From Pseudomonadota bacterium (GTDB lineage Bacteria; Pseudomonadota; Alphaproteobacteria; Rhizobiales; Kaistiaceae), in contig JAEVZM010000717.1 in assembly GCA_023392225.1 (NCBI GenBank), positions 1 to 6,145 of the forward strand: 6,145 nt of DNA, in the 5' to 3' direction. Every line of letters starts with the position of its first letter. Positions within the stretch are counted from its first letter, which is position 1. Positions 1 to 5,981 of this stretch are shown here, piece by piece. Below the pieces are notes generated by a model that saw only the letters and a list, made by a program, of their open reading frames with translations, ran no database searches and was not told where the DNA came from. Both the position numbers and the translations under genes were made by a program.

Positions 1-1998
1 GATCTTGACGTCGCAGAGCTCGGGGTCGACCTCGACGATGGCGCCATGGACGCCATAGGCCCAGGTCGCACAGGCGGGGCTGTAGTAGTCGGTCGCCTCG
101 AGGCCCGGATGCTGGCCGTCGTCGAGCGGCGGTCCGTCGTGACGGCTTGCCGGCGCGAACTGGGTCGCGGCCTGCGCTGCCTCGTTGAAGGCGTAGCGGA
201 GCGGGTTGGTGGCGGTGGCGATCGCCGACAGCGGCGCCTTGCGGTCGGTGCCGCGGATCCAGGCGGCGCCGTCGCGGAGCTCGATGTCCTCCTCGCTCGC
301 CTCGAGCATGTTGGCGGCCGCCTTGATGATCTGCTGGCGGACGATGAGCGCGGTCTTGTAGATCGCGTTGCCCGAGACCACCGCGGCGCGGCTGGCGAAG
401 GTCGCGACGCCCCAGTCGAAGGCGCGGGTGTCGCCCTCGACGAGGATCACGTCGTCGACCGCGACGCCGAGCTGGTCGGCGACGATCTGGCCGAATACGG
501 TCTCGTGGCCCTGGCCCTGCCCGGTGAGGCCGGTATTGACGTAGACCTTGCCGGTGATCGGGTGGACCTTGATGTGCCCGCCCTCGTAGGGGCCGAGGCC
601 GGTGCCCTCGACATAGAAGGCGAGCCCGAGCCCGAGATACTTGCCTTCCGCCCGCGCCTTCTCCTGCTCGGCGGCGAATGCCTCCGGCTGGAGCTCGGCG
701 GTGATCATCTCCAGCGCCTTCTGGTACTGGCCGCTGTCGAGGCTGACCCGGAGGCCGTCGGCGAACAGGAGCCCCTCCCGCGTCCACGGAAACTGGTCGT
801 TGCCGACGAGGTTGCGCCGCCGCACCTCGAACCGGTCGAGGCCAAGCTCCTCGGCGAGCTGGTCCATGGCGCGCTCGATGGCGAAGCAGGCCTGCGGCCG
901 GCCGCAGCCGCGATAGGGCGTCACCGGCACGGTGGGCGTATAGACCGCGGTAAACTCGACCCAGATATTGGGAATGCGATATGGCCCGGCGATCGAGGTC
1001 GAGGCGACCTGGGCGACCGCGATGCCATAAGGGATGAAGGCGCCGGTGTCGTGGAGGAAGGAGTCGCGGAGCGCGATCACCTCGCCATTCTTCCTGGCGT
1101 AGAGCTCGATCGAGTGGATCTGGGTCCGCTCCTGGCTCGAACCGATGAAGTTCTCCCGCCGGTCCTCGATATACTTGACCGGGCGGCCGAGCTGCATCGC
1201 CGCCATCGGAACCAGGAGCTCGTCCGGATAGAACAGGAGCACCTTCTGGCCGAAGCCGCCGCCGACATTGGGCGCGATCACCCGCACCTTGTCCTCGTCG
1301 AGGCCGAAGATCGAGGCGAGGCCGCCGCGCACCGAGATCGGCGCCTGGGTGCCGTCCCACACCGTCAGCTCGCCGCTGACCGCATCGAACTGCGCGGCGA
1401 CGGCGCGGCATTCCATCGGCGCCGCGGTCGAGCGCTCGACCTTCACCTTGATCTTGGTGACGTGCTCGGCCTCGCGCACCGCCTTGTCCGGGTGGCCAGA
1501 GACCTGCTCGTAATAGGCGGCGACGTTGCCGGGATGGGTGTCGTGGACGAGCGGCGCGCCGGGCTTCACCGCCGCTTCGATGTCGATCGCCACGTCCAGC
1601 GGATCGTAGTCGACCTCGACCAGCGAGGCGGCGTCCTCGGCGGTGTAGCGGTCGACCGCGACCACCATCACCACCGTCTGGCCGACATAGAAGACGTCGT
1701 CCCTGGCGAGCGGCCGCTGGGTCCGCGCATTGGTCATCGATGGATGCGGGATGAGCAGCGGCATCTCGCGGTCGATGATGCCGATGTCCTCGCCCGTATA
1801 GACCGCCACCACGCCGGGATGGGCGCGGGCCGCACTGACGTCGATGGCGGTGATCCGCGCCCGGGCATAGGGGCTGCGGACGAAGGCGGCATGCAGCGGG
1901 TTGGTCAGCGGGATGTCGTCGACGAAGGCGCCTTCGCCGCGGAGCAATGCCGGGTCGACGGTCCGCTTGATCCGCGATCCAAACGCGCGTGTCGCCAT
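1..1998 (-). CDS. Molybdenum hydroxylase large subunit (XDH/CoxL family, molybdopterin-binding), 3' end cut by window
   Basis: Large catalytic subunit of a xanthine dehydrogenase / CO dehydrogenase-family hydroxylase, which would carry the molybdopterin cofactor and hydroxylate a carbon using water. 666 codons are visible, ending without a stop at base 1; family members usually have about 770-810 residues, so roughly the last 100-140 are missing, including the region of the catalytic Glu. Visible in order: the N-terminal hammerhead domain (LLRGEGAFVDDI near 18-29, HAAFVRSPYARARI near 36-49), a PMECRAV segment (194-200), cofactor motif PNVGGGFGQK (243-252), active-site loop TPYRGCGRPQACF (360-372) and GQGQGHE (493-499). 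The loop differs from AYRCSFR of true CO dehydrogenases, so CO oxidation is unlikely. The ATG at 1998 is preceded by AGGGAAG, 8 bp after the small-subunit stop, which supports this start and an operon in M-S-L order. Substrate unknown. Confidence 0.95.
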   Translation of the reverse strand, partial: MATRAFGSRIKRTVDPALLRGEGAFVDDIPLTNPLHAAFVRSPYARARITAIDVSAARAHPGVVAVYTGEDIGIIDREMPLLIPHPSMTNARTQRPLARDDVFYVGQTVVMVVAVDRYTAEDAASLVEVDYDPLDVAIDIEAAVKPGAPLVHDTHPGNVAAYYEQVSGHPDKAVREAEHVTKIKVKVERSTAAPMECRAVAAQFDAVSGELTVWDGTQAPISVRGGLASIFGLDEDKVRVIAPNVGGGFGQKVLLFYPDELLVPMAAMQLGRPVKYIEDRRENFIGSSQERTQIHSIELYARKNGEVIALRDSFLHDTGAFIPYGIAVAQVASTSIAGPYRIPNIWVEFTAVYTPTVPVTPYRGCGRPQACFAIERAMDQLAEELGLDRFEVRRRNLVGNDQFPWTREGLLFADGLRVSLDSGQYQKALEMITAELQPEAFAAEQEKARAEGKYLGLGLAFYVEGTGLGPYEGGHIKVHPITGKVYVNTGLTGQGQGHETVFGQIVADQLGVAVDDVILVEGDTRAFDWGVATFASRAAVVSGNAIYKTALIVRQQIIKAAANMLEASEEDIELRDGAAWIRGTDRKAPLSAIATATNPLRYAFNEAAQAATQFAPASRHDGPPLDDGQHPGLEATDYYSPACATWAYGVHGAIVEVDPELCDVKI

Positions 1999-2006
1999 CA
2001 GCTTCC

Positions 2007-2531
2007 CTATCCTGTCGGCATGTTCTCCGCGGCCTTGCGGACCGCGGCGACGATGTTCTGGTAACCCGTGCAGCGGCAGAGATTGCCGGAAAGCGCGAGA
2101 CGGATGCCTTCGTCGGAGAGGTCGGGCTTGCCGCCCTCCTCGAACATGCCGACGATGTTCATGATCATGCCCGGCGTGCAGTAGCCGCACTGGAGGGCGT
2201 GGCAGTCCTGGAACGCCTCCTGCACCGGATGGAGCGTGCCATCCTCGGCGGCGAGCGACTCGATGGTGCGGATCTCGTGACCCGAGGCCTGCACCGCGAA
2301 GGTGAGGCAGGAGCGCCCGGCGACGCCATCGATCAGCACCGTGCAGGCACCGCAGACGCCGTGCTCGCAGCCGACATGGGTACCGGTCAGGCCGAGCTCG
2401 TGGCGCAGGAAGTCGGAGAGCAGCATGCGGACGCTGACCTCGCGCTCGACCGTCTCGCCATTGACGGTCATCGACACCCGCGCCCGCGGATCGGACGAGA
2501 TGGTCGGGGTCGCGATCTTGGGGCGGCGCAT
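2007..2531 (-). CDS. Molybdenum hydroxylase small subunit, two [2Fe-2S] clusters (CoxS/XdhA-like)
   Basis: 174-residue iron-sulfur subunit that passes electrons from the molybdenum site to FAD. The ferredoxin-like N-terminal domain holds one cluster with Cys55, Cys60, Cys63 and Cys75 (CEHGVCGAC, then C after 11 residues). The C-terminal four-helix domain holds the second with Cys115, Cys118, Cys152 and Cys154 (QCGYCTPGM and NLCRCTGYQNI). All eight ligands are present, so the subunit looks intact; length is near the usual 155-175. The ATG at 2531 is preceded by AAAGGA about 9 nt upstream, and begins only 3 bp after the FAD-subunit stop. A second ATG at residue 21 matches where many homologues begin (MTVNGE) but has no visible ribosome site, so the longer form with about 20 extra residues is preferred. 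No Tat signal, as is usual for this cytoplasmic subunit. Confidence 0.96.
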   Translation of the reverse strand: MRRPKIATPTISSDPRARVSMTVNGETVEREVSVRMLLSDFLRHELGLTGTHVGCEHGVCGACTVLIDGVAGRSCLTFAVQASGHEIRTIESLAAEDGTLHPVQEAFQDCHALQCGYCTPGMIMNIVGMFEEGGKPDLSDEGIRLALSGNLCRCTGYQNIVAAVRKAAENMPTG

Positions 2532-2534
2532 GTC

Positions 2535-3407
2535 CTAGCGTCCTTTCCCGGCGCGTTGCGCCGCTCGGCCAACCACGCGGCGTACCAGCGTCGCCACCAC
2601 CCGCTGACGATAGGCCGTCGTCGCGTGCATGTCGTCGGCCGCGGTGACCGCCGCCTTGGCGGCCTCCCCGGCCGCCGCGAGGTCGCCCTCGCCCACCCGC
2701 GTGCCGCTGATCAGCGCCTCGGCCTCGCGCAACCGCACGGGGGTGGAGCCGATCCCGCAGGCGGCGATCGCGACGTCACGGGCGAGGCCATCGGCACCGA
2801 AGCCGACGATCGCGCCGACGGCAGCGATCGCGTAGTCGCCATGGCGGCGGGTGAACTCGTCGAACGCGGCGCCAGCGCCCGCCGGCAGCACCGGGAAGTG
2901 TGCCTCGACGATCATCTCGCCGGGTTCGCGCGACGTGGTCATGTGGAACTGGAAGAAGTCCTCCGCCGCGATGGTCCGGCGGCCGTTCGGGCCCTCGGCG
3001 ACGACGCTGCCGCCGGTCAGCACCAGCACCATCGGCATCTCGGCGGCGGCGTCGGCGTGGCAGAGGCTGCCGACCACCGTGCCGCGATTGCGGATCGGCA
3101 CGTGGGCGACATGGGCCATCGCCTCGCGGATCACCGGGTTGGCGGCGTGTGCCGCATCGCTCTGCTCGAGCTCGCGATGGCGGGTCATGGCGCGGACGAC
3201 GATGCGGCCGTTCTCGACCGAGATGCCACGAAGGTCGGGGATGTGCTGGATGTCGACGAGGTGGCTGGGGCTGGCGAGCCGGAGGTTCATCGCCGGGACG
3301 AGGCTCTGGCCGCCGGCCAGGATCACCGCGGCCGGATCACCGGCGAGGAGCGCGACTGCCTCCCCGACCGTCTTCGGCGCGCTGTACTCGAAGAGCGCCG
3401 GCTTCAT
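2535..3407 (-). CDS. Molybdenum hydroxylase medium subunit, FAD-binding (CoxM/XdhB-like)
   Basis: 290-residue flavoprotein subunit, normal length for the family, that would take electrons from the iron-sulfur subunit and hand them to the final acceptor. The N-terminus MKPALFEYSAPKTVGEAVALL is typical. The first FAD motif is AGGQSLVP (31-38). The second is RNRGTVVGSLCHADAAAEMP (106-125), where the usual TIGGS reads TVVGS. RRHGDYAIAAV (187-197) marks the following part of the FAD domain, and the CoxM-like C-terminal domain follows. The frame stays open up to an ATG at 3500, but that start would add 31 unlike residues and lie within the predicted promoter, so the ATG at 3407 is chosen; AGGG lies about 9 nt upstream. 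First gene of the M-S-L operon, with a shared operator 45 bp upstream of its start. Stop is TAG. Confidence 0.95.
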   Translation of the reverse strand: MKPALFEYSAPKTVGEAVALLAGDPAAVILAGGQSLVPAMNLRLASPSHLVDIQHIPDLRGISVENGRIVVRAMTRHRELEQSDAAHAANPVIREAMAHVAHVPIRNRGTVVGSLCHADAAAEMPMVLVLTGGSVVAEGPNGRRTIAAEDFFQFHMTTSREPGEMIVEAHFPVLPAGAGAAFDEFTRRHGDYAIAAVGAIVGFGADGLARDVAIAACGIGSTPVRLREAEALISGTRVGEGDLAAAGEAAKAAVTAADDMHATTAYRQRVVATLVRRVVGRAAQRAGKGR

Positions 3408-3451
3408 CCCTGTCGACCCTGTGTGGCCACCACGTTCGGTCGCTCCCTCTG

Positions 3452-3474
3452 TATCCACATAGTGGATAGCGTAT
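3452..3474 (-). promoter_or_regulatory. Predicted operator upstream of the hydroxylase operon (copy 1)
   Basis: A perfect inverted repeat, TATCCAC-ATA-GTGGATA (3452-3468), with GCGTAT directly after it on the plus strand (3469-3474). The same element occurs at 5921-5943 with 19 of 23 bases identical. It lies just downstream of the predicted -10 box of the hydroxylase promoter, about +2 to +24, a position suited to repression. The repeat is seen directly; its use by the regulator encoded at 5982 is inference. Size and symmetry fit a dimeric winged-helix regulator such as an IclR or GntR protein. Confidence 0.75.
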
Positions 3475-3482
3475 TCCAAATA

Positions 3483-3510
3483 ACGATACTGGCGTTTCAC
3501 CCGCTGTCAA
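3483..3510 (-). promoter_or_regulatory. Predicted sigma-70-type promoter of the hydroxylase operon
   Basis: Read on the minus strand, a consensus -35 box TTGACA (3510-3505) is followed by a 16-bp spacer and TATCGT (3488-3483) as the -10 box (4 of 6 consensus bases). The predicted start is near 3476, giving a leader of about 70 nt before the FAD-subunit ATG. No clear hairpin terminator separates the upstream transporter from this promoter, so some read-through from the amidase operon is possible. Confidence 0.55.
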
Positions 3511-3538
3511 TCGGTAAGAGTCGTTCAAGGCTGCACAA

Positions 3539-4468
3539 TCAGTCGGCAGCGCGGGTGCGGTTGACGATGGCGACGCCGGCGAAGACCAGCGCGACGGCCA
3601 GCCACACCCACAGCGACAGCCGCTCGCCGAACAGCAGCACCGCAAAGGCGACGCCGACGCCGGTGTTCACGTAGGAGATCTGCGACAGGTAGACCGGGCC
3701 GCCGACCTGTTGCAGGCGGAAGAAGAAGGCATAGCCGATGCCGGTGGCGAGCGCCTGCGCGGCCACCAGCCACCATCCGCCGGCAAGGCCGTGCAGTGCC
3801 GGCGCTCCGCTCACCGCCGCGTCGACCGCGACGGCGCTGCCGAGCCCGAGCGCGGCGGCGGCCAGCGTCAGCGTCGCGAGCGGCAGCACGCCGCGCCCGT
3901 TCGGCCAATGCGTGGTGCGGTAGACGTTGCCGGCGGCGAGTGCGACCGGCGTCACCAATGCTGCCAGGTACCAGCCGATCCCGGCCGCGGTGTCGAGCGC
4001 ATCGGCATTGCGACTGACGAGGATCACCAGCGCGCCGGCGACGCCGGTGGCGAGGCCGACGGCACGCATCACGTTCCAGCGCTCGAGCCCGATGGCGAGC
4101 ACGATGGCGAGCGTCAGCACCGGCGCCAGCGACTGGAGGATCGCGGGGATGCCGGAGCCGAGATGCGGGATCACCACCACCAGCATGCCGAACGGAATGG
4201 CAAAGGTGAGCTGGCCGGCAACCAGCGCGTAGACCAGCGTCCGCCGGTCGAGGGAAAGCCCCTGCCCGCTCGCAAGGGTCACCACCGCGAGCACCAGCGC
4301 GGCACCGGCCGCAGCGAGGCCGGCGAAGACCAGGGGCGGAATGCCTGCCTCGCCGGCCATGCGCCCGAGCGGGAAGATCAGGCCGATAAAGAAGCCCGCG
4401 GCGAAGAGGAGGAGGACCGGCTCGACCCGCCGCCAGTTGCCGGGCTCGCTGGAGAAGGGCTCGTTCAA
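3539..4468 (-). CDS. EamA/DMT-family membrane transporter
   Basis: 309-residue inner-membrane protein of the drug/metabolite transporter superfamily, at normal length. Two EamA halves are visible, about residues 16-152 and 165-304, with roughly ten hydrophobic helices; each half ends with a short Glu motif before its last helix (GLER at 127-130, GERLS at 281-285, followed by a final helix and basic end VNRTRAAD). There is no ATG before helix 1; the first one is codon 37, inside the membrane region. The best start is TTG at 4468, which overlaps the amidase stop as TTGA and suggests translational coupling, although the ribosome site is weak. Transporters of this family move many small metabolites, in either direction, so the substrate cannot be named. 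Co-transcription with the amidase suggests uptake of its substrate or export of a product. Confidence 0.92.
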   Translation of the reverse strand: MNEPFSSEPGNWRRVEPVLLLFAAGFFIGLIFPLGRMAGEAGIPPLVFAGLAAAGAALVLAVVTLASGQGLSLDRRTLVYALVAGQLTFAIPFGMLVVVIPHLGSGIPAILQSLAPVLTLAIVLAIGLERWNVMRAVGLATGVAGALVILVSRNADALDTAAGIGWYLAALVTPVALAAGNVYRTTHWPNGRGVLPLATLTLAAAALGLGSAVAVDAAVSGAPALHGLAGGWWLVAAQALATGIGYAFFFRLQQVGGPVYLSQISYVNTGVGVAFAVLLFGERLSLWVWLAVALVFAGVAIVNRTRAAD

Positions 4469-5901
4469 GCCGGCGTCCCGGCGGCCGGCGTCCTGGGGTC
4501 GATCGGCGCGATCGGCCCGACACCGAGCACCGCCTCGCACCACGCGGCCGTCCTGAGAAGCGGCTCCTCGCCATAGGGCGCGCCGACGAGCTGGAGGCCG
4601 ACCGGCAGGCCGCCGGCCGTGAAGCCGCAGGGGATCGAGATCGCCGGGCAGCCGGTGACCGTGATCGAGAAGCCCAGCACCAGCCAGTCGAGATAGGTGT
4701 GGAGCGTCTCGCCGTCGATCTCGTCGACATAGCGCTTCTCCACCGGATAGGGCGGCACCGGCGCGGTCGGCGTGATCAGGACGCCGTGGTCGCCGATGAA
4801 GCCGACCATCGCGTCCCGCGCTTCGGCCCGCGCCGCCTCGGCCGCGGCGAGGTCCGCGGCGGTGAGCTTCAGTCCCTCCTCGATGTTCCACACCACCTCG
4901 GGCTTGAGCTTGTCGCGATGCCCGGCCAGCGCCTCGCGGAACAGCGCGGCGAACTGGAAGGCGCGGATCGGCAGGAACGCATCGCGGGCCCGCGACACGT
5001 CCGGCGCCGCCTCGTCCACCGCGAGTCCCGCCGCGACGAGCCTCGCCATCGCCGCCTCGACCACGCTCCGCACCTCGGCAGAGATTCGCGCGGCGCCGCC
5101 AAGGTCCATCGAGAACGCGGCGCGGGCCGGCCGCTCCGGCGCCTCGGCCGCGGCCCGATAGCTGCCGGCGCAATTCGGCCGCGAGCGCGGGTCGCGCGGG
5201 TCGAAGCGGGCCATGGCATCGAGGCCGAGACCGGCATCGGCGACGCTCCGTGCCAGCGGCCCGATCACCGACAGCACCTGGTGCGGCAGCGGGCTCGGCC
5301 CCTTGGGCACGATGCCCGGGCTCGGACGAAGACCGACGATGCCGCAGAACGAGGCCGGGTAGCGGAGCGAGCAGGCGTTGTCCGAGCCCTGGGCGATATG
5401 CGCCATGCCGGTCGCCACGGCGACGGCCGCGCCGCCCGAGGAGCCCGCCGCCGAGAGCCGCGTGTCCCACGGGTTCAGCGTCCGCCCGAACACCTCGTTG
5501 AAGGTGTTGGCCCCGGCCTGGAACTCGGGCGTGTTGGACTTGGCGAACACCACGCCGCCGGCCGCCTCGATCGCCTCGACGAAGTAATCCGAGTGGTCCG
5601 GCACCCAGTCGGCATAGGCGAGCGAGCCGATGGTGGTCCGGACACCGGCAACGGCGTAGGCATCCTTGATCGGGATCGGCAGGCCGGAGAGCACGCCCCG
5701 CTCCGGCCGGTGCTTGGGCTCGAGCGCCGCCGCGCGCGCCCGCGCCCGGTCGTAGCAGAACGTCACCAGCGCGTTGACCGCCGGATTGACCGAATCGACC
5801 CGGAGCGCAATGTCATCCAGAACCTCGCGCGGCGAGATCGCCCGCACCCGCAGGAGGTCGACGACGGCGGTTGCCGGTTGCTCGAAAAGGCGATTGCTCA
5901 C
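4465..5901 (-). CDS. Amidase-signature family hydrolase
   Basis: 478-residue hydrolase of the amidase signature family, which cleaves amide C-N bonds with a Ser-cisSer-Lys triad; cytoplasmic, with no signal peptide. The triad is complete: Lys79 in LPIPIKD, Ser154 in AAGSSGG, and nucleophile Ser178 in NACSLRYPASFCG. The spacings of 75 and 24 residues are the same as in fatty acid amide hydrolase (Lys142, Ser217, Ser241). The residues before the nucleophile read N-A-C instead of the usual [TI]-G-G, and GSSGG is followed by A rather than S, both in the signature core. Translation starts at GTG, supported by GAGGTG 5 nt upstream. It is first in a two-gene operon with the transporter and divergent from the edge gene at 5982. 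The substrate is unknown; related proteins are often annotated as Glu-tRNA amidotransferase subunit A, but no gatB or gatC is nearby, so a catabolic amidase is more likely. Confidence 0.95.
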   Translation of the reverse strand: MSNRLFEQPATAVVDLLRVRAISPREVLDDIALRVDSVNPAVNALVTFCYDRARARAAALEPKHRPERGVLSGLPIPIKDAYAVAGVRTTIGSLAYADWVPDHSDYFVEAIEAAGGVVFAKSNTPEFQAGANTFNEVFGRTLNPWDTRLSAAGSSGGAAVAVATGMAHIAQGSDNACSLRYPASFCGIVGLRPSPGIVPKGPSPLPHQVLSVIGPLARSVADAGLGLDAMARFDPRDPRSRPNCAGSYRAAAEAPERPARAAFSMDLGGAARISAEVRSVVEAAMARLVAAGLAVDEAAPDVSRARDAFLPIRAFQFAALFREALAGHRDKLKPEVVWNIEEGLKLTAADLAAAEAARAEARDAMVGFIGDHGVLITPTAPVPPYPVEKRYVDEIDGETLHTYLDWLVLGFSITVTGCPAISIPCGFTAGGLPVGLQLVGAPYGEEPLLRTAAWCEAVLGVGPIAPIDPRTPAAGTPA

Positions 5902-5906
5902 AATTT

Positions 5907-5912
5907 CACCTC
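5907..5912 (-). promoter_or_regulatory. Ribosome binding site deciding the amidase GTG start
   Basis: GAGGTG on the minus strand, 5 nt before the GTG at 5901. No in-frame ATG occurs upstream or close downstream, so this site supports the non-ATG start. Confidence 0.7.
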
Positions 5913-5920
5913 GTCCTGCA

Positions 5921-5943
5921 TATCCATTGAGCGGATAGCGTAT
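5921..5943. promoter_or_regulatory. Predicted operator in the divergent intergenic region (copy 2)
   Basis: TATCCATTGAGCGGATA (5921-5937) followed by GCGTAT (5938-5943). The outer arms TATCC and GGATA are symmetric; the inner bases are less so than in copy 1 at 3452-3474. It sits over the -35 box of the predicted rightward promoter and over the -10 and start region of the predicted leftward promoter, so one bound regulator could control both directions. A second GCGTAT arm occurs inverted as ATACGC at 5955-5960, which may extend the binding region. Confidence 0.72.
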
Positions 5944-5955
5944 ATAGCCTATGAA
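5927..5955 (+). promoter_or_regulatory. Predicted sigma-70-type promoter of the edge gene
   Basis: TTGAGC (5927-5932) as -35 and TATGAA (5950-5955) as -10, with an ideal 17-bp spacer; each box matches consensus at 4 of 6 bases. The predicted start near 5962 leaves a leader of about 20 nt with a good ribosome site. The -35 box lies inside operator copy 2, so autoregulation is likely. Confidence 0.5.
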
Positions 5956-5966
5956 TACGCGGGCAA
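5939..5966 (-). promoter_or_regulatory. Possible promoter of the amidase-transporter operon
   Basis: Read on the minus strand, TTGCCC (5966-5961) and TATACG (5944-5939) with a 16-bp spacer. The predicted start near 5932 falls within operator copy 2. The AT-rich run here also allows a -10 shifted by 2 bp (TATATA, 5946-5941), so the exact boxes are uncertain. Confidence 0.4.
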
Positions 5967-5969
5967 CGT

Positions 5970-5976
5970 AAAGGAG
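5970..5976 (+). promoter_or_regulatory. Ribosome binding site of the edge gene
   Basis: AAAGGAG ends 5 nt before the ATG at 5982. It is a strong Shine-Dalgarno match and is the main proof that a gene starts here, since its conserved domain lies beyond the window. Confidence 0.75.
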
Positions 5977-5981
5977 CGATC

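Noticed and set aside
46..2064. A 672-codon open frame on the plus strand, and another long one at 1989-3674
   Set aside because: Both lie antisense to the hydroxylase genes, whose minus-strand proteins carry complete family motifs. The plus-strand translations are rich in Arg, Asp, Gly and His without any recognisable domain, as expected from complementing GC-biased codons.
1..3407. Aerobic CO dehydrogenase (coxMSL) by gene order
   Set aside because: The order M-S-L matches, but the large subunit lacks the AYRCSFR loop needed for the copper-molybdenum site, so no cox symbols are given.
3423..3430. Palindrome GTGGCCAC in the leader of the FAD subunit
   Set aside because: An 8-bp GC-rich palindrome is expected by chance at this base composition and has no counterpart in the other intergenic region.
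3408..3500. Upstream extension of the FAD subunit to the ATG at 3500
   Set aside because: The added 31 residues have no resemblance to the family, cover the operator and lie in the predicted promoter and leader. The ATG at 3407 begins the normal MKPALFEY N-terminus.
3475..3538. Possible terminator after the transporter gene
   Set aside because: No stable GC stem followed by a T-run could be found on the minus strand between the transporter stop and the operator.
4469..5470. Extension of the transporter frame back through the amidase gene to 5470
   Set aside because: This part is an Arg/Gly-rich shadow of the amidase in another frame with no membrane character; transporter homology begins only at about 4420.
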